From: Takashimella koratensis
Lineage: Eukaryota; Basidiomycota; Tremellomycetes; Trichosporonales; Tetragoniomycetaceae
Direction: 5' to 3'
NCBI GenBank assembly: GCA_003116875.1
Contig: BCKT01000005.1
Coordinates: 1,116,001 to 1,180,000, forward strand
DNA: 64,000 bases
Below are positions 1-9,126 of this stretch, one piece after another. The position numbers and the translations under genes were made by a program. Below the pieces are notes generated by a model that had not been told where the DNA came from, did no database searches, and saw only the letters and a program-made list of their open reading frames with translations. Every line of letters starts with the position of its first letter. The stretch's first letter is position 1.

Positions 1-303
1 CTGAAGTAGTTCCTCTCCAACATGACGTGCGCCTTTTTACAGAGATGTTATATCAGTTGCATCCAAAAACCACTGGAACCACCAGGACGGCGCCGGAAAT
101 CTGTTTCAAGAGAGAGTGCCATTAAGAACCTATCAACCGGGCACTACAATAATGGTACTGCGTTGAAACCTTGAACCCTCATTCATGCTGGAGTAGTGCT
201 TCGGGAGTATCATCTGCCTTCTTCTTCTCTCACTTCTTTTCCTCTTTCATACATACTGCCATTGTTTTCTGCCCAATTGAAGAAACAAAACATACTTTCT
301 GTT

Positions 304-331
304 GGAGTAGTGCTCTGAGTAGTGCTCTGAC
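304..331 (+). repeat. Dispersed repeat, tandem double copy
   Basis: Two back-to-back copies of the 12-base core AGTAGTGCTCTG follow GG. A shorter partial copy lies at about 190-200. The same doubled arrangement recurs at 804-832 with one changed base between the copies, so the doubled unit itself appears to have been copied. Confidence 0.65.
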
Positions 332-703
332 TAGTAACTCCTAATCACGAGTTTTTGCTCCCACCAGCCAATCTATATAGCTTTCGCGTTGTCTCATTTG
401 GTCTCTGATTTGATGCATCACTTTATAACTCGACACCTGCGACACTGAGCTTTTTTGATTGATTTTCTCAATGCAATCTTTTTTGGATTCCGCTCAGAAT
501 CATGCATCAAAAGGCAAATGGAATAAATGAGTAAAACATACTTTCAACAATAGGACTTCCTTCGGCACACAAGTCCGCGACATCTTTTTTTTTTTTCTTC
601 TATCTGCTGCGTTAAAAGAACCCCGAAGGAGAAAAAGGACAAATGCCAACCACAACACTGTAAGAGAATTCATACCACGATGGGGTTTAAGATTATACGG
701 TAA

Positions 704-722
704 AGCACTACTCAGAGCACTG
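704..722 (-). repeat. Dispersed repeat, inverted copy
   Basis: Reads GCACTACTCAGAGCACTGA on the plus strand, the reverse complement of the double-core motif seen at 304-331 and 804-832. Inverted orientation shows the family is present on both strands of this island. Confidence 0.6.
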
Positions 723-803
723 ATATGGAAGGCTGAACGTATTTCCCTCTTTACCTACATGATTTCTCTCTGACCCTCTCTATGCCAAACGATACTGGAA
801 TAT

Positions 804-832
804 GTCGGAGTAGTGCTCTGATTAGTGCTCTG
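804..832 (+). repeat. Dispersed repeat, tandem double copy
   Basis: Begins GTCGGAGTAGTGCTCTG and continues with a second core (one base changed). The GTCGGAGTAGTGC part is the exact complement of the two copies at 1277-1289 and 1311-1323. Confidence 0.65.
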
Positions 833-1260
833 CCTCATTTTTCACTGCCTCGTCTTTCCTGATTGTTTTTTTTTTTTTCTGTGGCTTCCGCGTCGCCTCA
901 CCTGTTTTCAACAAATGTCGTTCAACAGCAACTCCTAACCTGATCGTGATCGAACCAAATGTCTTTTTAGCGAGAAATGAGGACAGAGCACCGACTTCGC
1001 AACTCGGGCCTGGTGTTTGTGATATCACATACACTTTTGAGGTTGAAAGCGATGTCTCAAAGGAGAAAAGGGGACATCGCAGATCCAAAAGAGCGGATCA
1101 GATTTCAAGAAACCGGAGATTTGGATTTGTCTAGGAGTTGATTCTCATCGTTTCCGGGCTATCTGATTCATCTATCATTCCAGCATGGTTTAATGACAGA
1201 TATATGAATTTACCCAATGGCACATTGCAAGAAAAATTGCAAGAAAGCCTTGACGTTGAT

Positions 1261-1328
1261 GTAAGTGGCATTGTTTGCACTACTCCGACATTGTGTAAGT
1301 GGTATTGTTTGCACTACTCCGACATTGT
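1261..1328. repeat. Tandem 34-bp direct duplication
   Basis: 1261-1294 and 1295-1328 are the same 34 bases with a single C/T difference. Each copy contains GCACTACTCCGAC, the inverted form of the island repeat. High identity suggests a recent duplication. Confidence 0.85.
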
Positions 1329-1342
1329 TTTGGGAGTAGTGC
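1311..1342. repeat. Inverted repeat able to form a hairpin
   Basis: GCACTACTCC at 1311-1320 is followed after a 12-base spacer by its perfect complement GGAGTAGTGC at 1333-1342, which then runs into another copy of the AGTAGTGCTCTG core. It can form a 10-bp stem. Confidence 0.8.
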
Positions 1343-2442
1343 TCTGAGTAGTTCTCCGTGATAGTGATTCTAACTCACCTGTTATTTATTTACCAACTGG
1401 TAACTTACATCGCTTTTATTTCGTCGTCTCGACGCTTTTCAACTTCAATGCGAAGCTATCTACGTCTTATCTGAACGGTTGCAGCCCCATACATCGATAC
1501 ATCTTGCATTATGCATCTTGCACACCTTGTCGGAGCCAGAGTTTGTGTCTGATTGGATGATGACTTGACAATTGAGACATCTGTTGTGCCAGCCTTGCAG
1601 ATATTGGTACATCTTCCGAGCAACATCAACAACTTGATGTATGTTGATTAATGAACAATGATGATGGATGTTTGCACGGCTTGATGATAAATTACCAGTA
1701 CTAGAGCCAAATGCTGGACAAGCCAATGTCAGATTTATTACAAGACTCGTGAATGGCTGTCTATATTTCGGTTGGCATTTCAGTCTGACACATTGATTGT
1801 CCACGATTCTGCCGGAATTCTATAGTGCTCTGCCACCTTCGACTTTCACCTCCTTGTTTCACCTTTGTTTCAACTCTTTATTGTTCACTCTTTACTCGTT
1901 TTTTCTTCGTCTCTGCTTTTCTCTTCTTCTCCTATCTCTCATGCAGCCTGTTATTTGACAGCATCACCTTTTACCTACCTCAACAGTCTGCGCAGTAGCT
2001 ATTCACACCCATTTGCGCGTCGCGGGAAGTCATGCAAGTACAAGAGCACCCAGTGCTCTACCGCAATAATGTTCAATTTGCCAACAAAAAAGGAAGGAAT
2101 TACTGAGAGCGGAGTTTGGAGCTAAATAGACTAACTAGAATATGTGAAGATCGTTTTGGCAAGTGCGCCCTGATGACTTGGAACACAACTTATGACCACC
2201 CATACATTTCATTAATGAGGCGACAGGCTCTATGCCCATTTAACACTCAGGTGCAGATTGAACAAGCAGAGCATACAATGAATGACTCTTGCTCCTATCT
2301 CCCAGCAATTGCAGGTGTTGTGCTATGTCTGGTGTATGTGCTTTTGATCCGCGCCACAGCAATTCTAGGAAAGTCTCAGGGTTGAGGAAATCACTCGGGG
2401 GACGCTATGTTTGCTAAAAGTCACATTGAGATTGGGTTGGTA

Positions 2443-2461
2443 GTCACGTGACTTTCACGTG
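2443..2461. promoter_or_regulatory. Paired CACGTG E-boxes upstream of UTP18
   Basis: CACGTG occurs at 2445-2450, inside the 10-base palindrome GTCACGTGAC, and again at 2456-2461, with the UTP18 start 75 bp downstream. CACGTG is the established site of Cbf1/bHLH factors in fungi. A function here is inferred from position only. Confidence 0.45.
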
Positions 2462-2535
2462 GGCGGCTCTCAAATTTCAAGATATTTCAGCTTTGCTCCG
2501 TCCTTCCTGTTGGTGTCACTTCATCGCAATCTATC

Positions 2536-4405
2536 ATGGCCGACGAGGAGGAGCAACTATTGGAAGAACAGCTGTTTGGCCGCAGTAAGAAGCGAGTCAA
2601 GCGAGCGGAGCAGTCTGTGGGTGCTGCTGGAGCCGACGGCGAGGAAGACACAGGCCTCGGCTGGGTTGCAGATGATCAGGTATGTTCTATCTGCTCAACG
2701 GTCCGCCAACTCTTGCCCCGACTGACATACATGGTCAGCTTTTCTCCATCGATGCCCCAACAGCGTGGACCGAAAGACCAGAATCGGAGGATGATGAATT
2801 TGAGACCGTTCAAGATGACGAACCATCGATCGACTTCCATTTCGATGAATCATCATCATCCTCGGGTCCAGCCGCACCACACTCCACACCCATTTGGGTC
2901 GACGCAGCGGACGACAGCGTGTCGGTGTCACCTATGTCAGACAAAAGGCTGAGAAAGATTCACCGTGGACAAGCACGGTACAAAGAAGGAGGCTCTGTCT
3001 CTGGAAGCGTCCTCCAACAACAATTGAAGGAACAGTGAGTGTCTGTCAGAGACCTATGCTGAAATGGCGCAGATTTGAGCGTTTGCACCCCAAGCCGTCT
3101 TGGTCGACACAACGAGCCGGCAATCTTCACTCGCCCTTGACGGAGCTCTTATCTTCCACTAGTTCATTCCTTTCAGCTTCGTCCAGCTCAGGCCCTTTGC
3201 CCCCTCACTCTCTCGATATCCAACGATTGGAAAACGCAAATCGTCAAAACCCGTCGACAGGCAGGAATCAGGCCGTCGGTGTGACTGCAGGGGTTGTCGA
3301 CGTATCGTGGCATCCCTCGCGACAGAATAGTGTGTTGGCGATATCAGGAGGAGATCGTCGCGTCAGACTTTTCAACGTGAGAGACTAGTTTTCGACCTGA
3401 TACTAATGATCAGATCGACGGACATATCAACGCTCCATTGGTGACCTTGCATGTTCCGTCCCTTCCTCTCACAAACGCTAGCTTTCATCCATCGGGTTCC
3501 TCATTGTTAATGACCGGATCACGACCCTACTACTACGTCTTCGATCTCGCATCGCAAAAATGCCTAAGATCTCCTCGGAATCTGTTCGGAAGTGTCGCCA
3601 GCCCTACCAGCCCTCAATCTCTGTACAAACACGCCTTCTCTCCAGACGGCTCCTTGCTGGCGGTTGGAGGCCGCGGAGGAGCTGTCACGGTGGTGGAGTG
3701 GCAAAAAGGAGGCTTGTCGGGCGCGGTTGTTGCAGAACTGCGGAGTGGTAGAGGAGGAGGCGTTGGCGGGATCATTTGGGAAGAAGGCGGAAAAGAGTTG
3801 AGCGTTCTGGGCGGCAGAGACGGAACAGAGGTCGAAGTTTGGGATGTGGCCGAACGGAAGATTGTGCGGCGATGGGCAGACTCGCGGGCATATGGGGGCC
3901 AGATCATCAAACGAAGCCGTGATTACAAGTATACAGCGATAGGGTGAGTGGATGGGGAGATGCTTTTGCTGAAATCTCCAGATCTACCACAGGTATCGTC
4001 AATCTGTACGCATCGGACACGATCATCTCTGGCGAAACACTTTCCAACCCGACTTTGGGTACCGTTGAAGCACAACCTTTGAAATCCTTGGAACACCTTA
4101 CCACCTCAATCGATTCAGTATGCTTCCATCCTTCGAATGAGCTCTTTGCATCTGCAAGCAACGCCAAGAAAGATGCGCTGAGACTGGTATGTGTCTATCA
4201 TCTATCAATGTCTCATTTCACCGGCTGACACATTCTGTAGTATCATTTGCCGTCCGGCACAGCCTTCTCAAATTGGCCAACTTCTACGACTCCCTTGGGG
4301 CGTATATCCAATGTGGGCTTCTCCTCAAATGGGCAATATCTCAGTGTTGGAAATACGAAGGGGTCGGTGCTCTTGTGGAGTTTGAAGCACTTCTCATCCA
4401 CATGA
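2536..4405 (+). CDS. UTP18: U3 snoRNA-associated protein 18 (WD40)
   Basis: Subunit of the UtpB module of the small-subunit processome, which acts in the nucleolus on pre-18S rRNA. The start MADEEEQLLEEQLFG gives the acidic, low-complexity N-terminus usual for Utp18. Roughly residues 190-540 form a WD40 propeller, including VDVSWHPSRQNSVLAISGG, a GHINAPLVTLHVPSLPL segment, FHPSGSSLLMTGSRPYYYV and a last blade ending in LLWSLKHFSST. Six or so exons are separated by short introns with clear GT-AG borders (for example near 2681-2737, 3377-3413 and 4185-4240). Length is about 540 residues, normal for the family. The stop codon lies 5 bp from the stop of the convergent DHH gene. Identification is firm; exact exon ends in the N-terminal half are less so. 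Confidence 0.9.
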
Positions 4406-4410
4406 GGTGT

Positions 4411-6294
4411 TCACCCATATGCCTTGGCCGGTTTGAAGTAGTCTCTGATGGACCGGGTGTCACTCTTCATCGAGCCAGGTGTATGATCGCTGGTAGAAGG
4501 TGTTGTTGTTCGAACTTTGGCTCCTCTGGAGGGGGACGCGACATTGATTCCCATCGATAGCAACAAGTCATCGAAATCGGCCTGACCGTATCAATACGTT
4601 TCATTTCATCACCACGTACGCTTGCAATGATTCCACCTGTGGCTTCTTTATGTCCTCGAGCGAAATCATTCCCTACACGTTCTCTAAATCCTTCAATCGT
4701 CGAAGCAAATTCAAGCAGCAGGGCGATAAGGTTGGCTGCACGCGTCAACACCGCCTAGGAGTTCACTCACGTTGACTGGGCTTGGCCGATGAGGCAATGC
4801 GGCAAGAGAAAGACACCTTGTTGGGATCGGGATGAAACTCAGTGTTGACACACTTCCATCAGCGCTGTTCACTCGCAAGCTCACCATCACCATGATCAAT
4901 TTCTTGCTCTTGCGTCCTAAATTACCCGCCCATCGTGTTGCAATGACAGGGTGTACTAATGTCAGTGTTCTGCGAGAATCACACCGCACTTTGAAACTTG
5001 CTCGCGACTTTCACCACAGCAACACGGCCGTCAATTGAAAACGATGGTGCTAGAATCGTCAAGTCTTCTGTTGAAAGGCTTTTTGGAAGGATAAACTCAC
5101 GGCTTCGAGCCCATCGTTCAGTCTCGTCCCGCACATCAAGTTTGCAGAGCTTGAGGAATGCGTTGTTGGCGATGTCTTTGGGATGACTGGCTTGAAGTAA
5201 GATCTGCCCCCGTCAGAATAGCGTTACAGCCTTAAAGACTAACCCTCCACGCTTTACCAACTGCGATATCAGTATCGATCACAGCTGAAGACGACTTACT
5301 ATCGTACTCTGCGGTGCGTCGTGGTGCGTTGATAGCAGCCACCGCATCCATCAAGGCTTTTGAGCCATATCTTGGGACATGGTTTCAGCAATGGGCAAGA
5401 TGAATGCATCATTGGAAACGGGCCATACTGTTTTGTGATTCCCCCTAGATCTGACGGCCAAGGAGGAGTTCCCCATTTGGCCTCGGTAGGACCGAGGTCT
5501 GAAAGATGGTCAGCATCTTTGAGGGTCGAAAGAGCTAGTCATGTTCTTCGACACTTGCCTCCGAATACACCAAGAACTGCCCGCCATCCTTCATTAAAAC
5601 AGAGGTCGGCGCAAATGTCGCGCAAGGTCAGGTAAGTCAAAAGAGCGGCGGTTGCGATTGGCAACGATCGACATGCGGTCAAGACTAGAGAATGTAGAGG
5701 CCACTTAACCAAGGTCAGAGAGCCATGTCCTTCCCGCGAGAAATGTGCTTACTTCGTCAGACATATGATGATCGATAATCAGGACTCGGGGATCCCCGGT
5801 AGGTGATGGTGGAACGATTGCCGGTCCCGGTCGACTGCCTTGGTCCAATAGAATGACCTTGTCGGTCTGAGCATTCTCCATGTCTTGCCTTTCAATATCT
5901 GAATGAACGCTGTTTCCTTTTCGTAGATGGTGGATTTTGATGAGTTCCTCGGGAAGGCCCATGTGCCGTAACGCGCGATGTAGAAGAGTTCCGGCTGAAG
6001 TGCTGTTATGAAAGCGTTTCTCAAATCACAAATATCACTCACCAGAAAGGCCGTCGGCGTCTTTGTCGGGAACAATCAAGACCGACTGACTATGAGTGAC
6101 ACTGGATTTTATCTGTCAGTGTGTAGCTCGCCTACTGTTTGCTCGCTATCTCACATATCTGAAATGAAATGTCGAGCATTGTTGAGATCTTGTCGAGGGG
6201 CCGGCCAGTCTATCCACTGCGAGAGGTTGGGCTTGATTTGAGCGATATCAGTTGACGACGATGGTGATCGCTTTCGCTTGACGGGACGAGACAT
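4411..6294 (-). CDS. DHH-family phosphoesterase, RecJ-like, with DHHA1 domain
   Basis: Predicted Mn-dependent phosphoesterase/exonuclease of the DHH superfamily (RecJ-like, not Cdc45-like). The start is MSRPVKRKRSPSSS, which carries a likely nuclear signal (KRKR). Motif I is LIVPDKDADGLSAG (about residue 50), motif II is LLDQGSRPG and motif III is LIIDHHMSDE, the DHH signature. Further on, a KWGTPPWPSDL segment and NAPRRTAEYD belong to the linker, and GHKEATGGII is the DHHA1 glycine motif. The last intron (4582-4619, 38 nt) joins the DHHA1 end to a final exon (4411-4581) encoding a basic tail ending in DTRSIRDYFKPAKAYG. That tail resembles a PCNA-interacting peptide. Fungi keep such proteins alongside Cdc45; the substrate is unknown. 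Several introns in the middle were placed by motif, so internal borders are approximate. Confidence 0.75.
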
Positions 6295-6847
6295 TTTACT
6301 GGGAGGTAATGGTGAATGGTTGAGAGTGGAGAAGAGTAGACCGACGATATGGACTATGATCGATCGGGATGATTTTACCGGTGGTGGGACGACGTCAGTG
6401 AAATGGTCAGTCAGGCACAGGGCTCGAGCACGTGAAACCCAAAACACGGACGGGGGTGCATTCTCCGGGTTCGGGGTCGTGGCGAAGAGGCGAGGAGGCG
6501 AGGAGGCGAGGAGGCGAGGAGGCGAGGCCGGTGGACGTGGTGGGCGGAGATGGTCTCGGGGCCCGGCGGTACGAGGAGCAGGGGGGTGGGGCGAGGGTGG
6601 GGCGAGGGCAGGCGGGGGTCGGGAGCAATCAATCCATCACCCATCAGTCATCAGTCAACCAACCCTCAGCCCAAAGGACGCCGCCGCCTGGTCTTCCCAT
6701 TCCCACCCCCACCCCGTCCCCTCCCCCTCCCCATCCCCATCCCCATCCCCCATCCCCCATCCCCTTTTATACTCGACACTCCCCTCCTCCTCCATCCTCC
6801 CCGTCCCCTCCTCCCCTCCACCCCNCCNCCCCTCTCCCCTCGCCACC
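6295..6847. promoter_or_regulatory. Divergent promoter region, low-complexity, with N bases
   Basis: Lies between the starts of the DHH gene (minus) and the methyltransferase (plus). It holds five tandem AGGCGAGG units (6488-6527), G-rich then C-rich tracts, CCATCC/CCCCATCC-type simple sequence and two unresolved bases at 6825 and 6828. Long open frames run through it on both strands only because the composition avoids stops. Confidence 0.5.
6488..6527. repeat. AGGCGAGG octamer, five tandem copies
   Basis: Five perfect copies of the 8-base unit AGGCGAGG sit in the divergent intergenic region about 200 bp upstream of the DHH start and 320 bp upstream of the methyltransferase start. Confidence 0.85.
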
Positions 6848-8925
6848 ATGCAGCCTCACCGCCAACAGCCTTATCCCGCCAACCCAAACCCAAACCCAAC
6901 CCCAACCCCAATCCCAAACCCAAACCCAACGCCGGACAATCCCGCCCACCCGTCGACTCATCCTGCCCCCTTCTCTCACGTCCCCGTCGGCCCCATCCCC
7001 TCCAACCTGCCCAACGCAGCAGCTCAGTTTGGACCAGACGGCTATGCCCACTACACCCGGGCATCTTCCCCGAGCACCTTCAGTCAGTCTCCACATTCAC
7101 CTTCATTCCCCGTCTTCTCTCCCTCATTTTGTTGCTTACCTTCCCCTCAGCAACCTTCTCTATCACCAGCACCATGGACTCTCGCCTGTAAGTGCTATGA
7201 TATACATCGTCCTGCTTAGATGCTAACCTTCGGGTAACTCCTCTTCCAGCTTCCGTGGTAAGTCGCCGCCCATTCAACAATCATTGACAGATTTCAGAGG
7301 ATGGAGGTAGGCTGTTCCAAGCCCAGAATGGTACGTCCTCATTCCTATTCAGGAATTCGTTCACGTTGACTGACCTTGGTTTCTGACATCTTCACTTTCG
7401 ACACCTCATCATTCTCAATCATACAATCATAGACGATTATCAAGTGAGTCTCGTATGGCAAATTGGCAATGCGTCAGCTGACAACAATAGCTGCCTGCCG
7501 GTGAGAACTCCCATTGAAACTCAGAGTTGACTTCCACCAGACGACTTGGAGAAAGAAGTGAGTAACCTTTGCGACCTTTCTGACCATGGCTGACACTCAC
7601 AGCGTCTGGACACTCAGCACGATGGATTCAAAGCGGCAAGTCCAGTTCAATCAATTTTGCTGACGAACCGGTGCAGTCTCAAGGCGACAAGAACTACCTT
7701 GCGCCTATTCCAGAGGCTCTGCCCAACGGGGGCGAAGGCAAGGCGGTTCTAGACATTGGCACAGGCAAGTTCCTTCCTACTTTGAGGTTCTTTAGGAGCA
7801 TGTTCGTTTGCTGAGGGTATCATTTCAGGAACTGGTGTCTGGTAAGTTCACGAAAGGGGCCATGATCAGTTCTCATGACTCAGGATTATTGAGATGGCCC
7901 ACGAATTTCCCAAAGCTGAATGGGTGGTACGTTTGATCTCGATCCTCGTCAAAGGTCGCCAAAGGTTGTCAAGAGCGAAACGTCTGACCCATCTTCAGGG
8001 CGTTGATCTGGCGCCGGTACAAAAGGAAGAAAACATTCCAGACAATGTGCGATTCATCGTGGACGATGTAACCAGGGGCTTGTCTTTCCCGGACAATTCG
8101 TTTGATGTGATCCACTCGCGCATGCTCATCATGGGTGTAAGCGTCGAGTGTTGAGAGGAAGGAACGATCGTTTCACTGAGAATTTCTAGATCCGCAATTG
8201 GGATTTCGTGGTCAAGGAATACACCAGACTTCTTCGTCCCGGAGGACTGGTGTACTTTGTGGACACTACGTCTAACTGGCCGATCGTCGGAGCTAAGAAT
8301 GATGAAGAGTCCGAAGCCCGTGCTCCTGGGTACAAAGCTTATGTTGACATGTTTCACAAGTGAGCCAGTTAACCTAAGCTCTGCGACTGACATGCAAACT
8401 TCAGAGCGATGACCAAGAGAGGTTTTGACTGTCACCTCAACATCACGCTTCCTCGCTTGCTCGAGTCTCTCGGCTATCAAGGGATTGATATGATTGAAAC
8501 CATACTTCCTCTCTGGGGCTGGTCAGACGGTGGGTTCTTGAGATTGATTCCGCCGACTGACCTTGCGATCCAGATCCGCACATGAAGAAAGGAGGGTAAG
8601 GCGGTTGTTGCTTGGACGCGACCCCCTTCGCAAGCTAACGTGGATGATGCAGCGACATCATGGTTGCCGATACACGTGCACTGGCCGATGTGAGTTTGCT
8701 TGTATTGAGTAAAACAAAACAGTTTGCTGAGCCTGTGCGCAGAGCCTGCGTCTGTTCTACATCGACACGCTGGAGATGAATGAAGTCGAATACGCGAAGG
8801 CTGCGAAGGGGTTCCTTAATGGGATTGATCTCCCCGGAGCCAACATGGTAAGCTCGCGAGCTGCTATATCTTGCTAACCGTGACAGGCTGTGTCAATGTA
8901 CCACGTCTGGGGCTGGAAGGTCTGA
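6848..8925 (+). CDS. SAM-dependent methyltransferase, LaeA-like, many micro-exons
   Basis: Class I methyltransferase of the fungal LaeA/TAM group. After splicing, the SAM-binding motif I reads DIGTGTGVWIIEMA, followed by the acidic loop VDLAP, a VDDVTRGLSFPDNSFDVIH segment and the post-motif LLRPGGLVYFVDT. The first exon (from CCACCATGCAG) encodes a Pro/Asn-rich N-terminus with PNPNPTPTP repeats; an alternative start is the ATG at 7173. Between 7250 and 7635 the exons are 8, 33, 11, 10, 17 and 33 nt, and together they restore a continuous frame that includes YQLPADDLEKERLD, as in LaeA-like proteins. The introns at 7636-7676 and 7765-7828 begin with GC instead of GT. The product ends in YHVWGWKV. 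Its target is unknown; LaeA itself regulates secondary metabolism, but most paralogues are uncharacterised. Confidence 0.8.
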
Positions 8926-9126
8926 TTGGGGTTTTGGTGATGGTCTTCAGTCTTCTGCTATCTAGCTCCCACCTGTTTTCTTGCTAGTTTTCTTTCGATC
9001 GATACGAGTGACGATTAATTAACGAATGTCTCCCGCGATGAATTTTGCAGGACTGAGGGATATCGTCGTACACCATACATGATCAAAGGTCGTATATCAA
9101 CAGGAACATTACAGGCAAGACTCTGG

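Larger units (their letters stand above)
1..2440. other. Gene-poor, AT-richer left end with dispersed short repeats
   Basis: No reading frame here looks like a real protein: the open frames are short, biased by poly-T/poly-A tracts, and match no family I recognise. Base composition is visibly more AT-rich than the rest of the window. Copies of a short motif (core AGTAGTGCTCTG and its complement) are scattered through the first 2 kb, some tandem, some inverted. This fits a decayed mobile element or repeat island, but no terminal repeats, transposase or reverse transcriptase remnant can be seen. Confidence 0.6.

Noticed and set aside
1460..1804. 114-codon minus-strand frame in the left island
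   Set aside because: No domain, no promoter context and atypical composition; probably chance.
5705..6294. Cdc45 as identity of the DHH gene
   Set aside because: A complete DHH motif III and a DHHA1 GHxxAxGG motif are present, both degenerate or absent in Cdc45.
6278..7219. 313-codon plus-strand frame through the DHH/methyltransferase promoter
   Set aside because: Composed of GGCGAGGA, CCCCATCC and CCCAAA simple sequence plus two N bases; open only because of composition.
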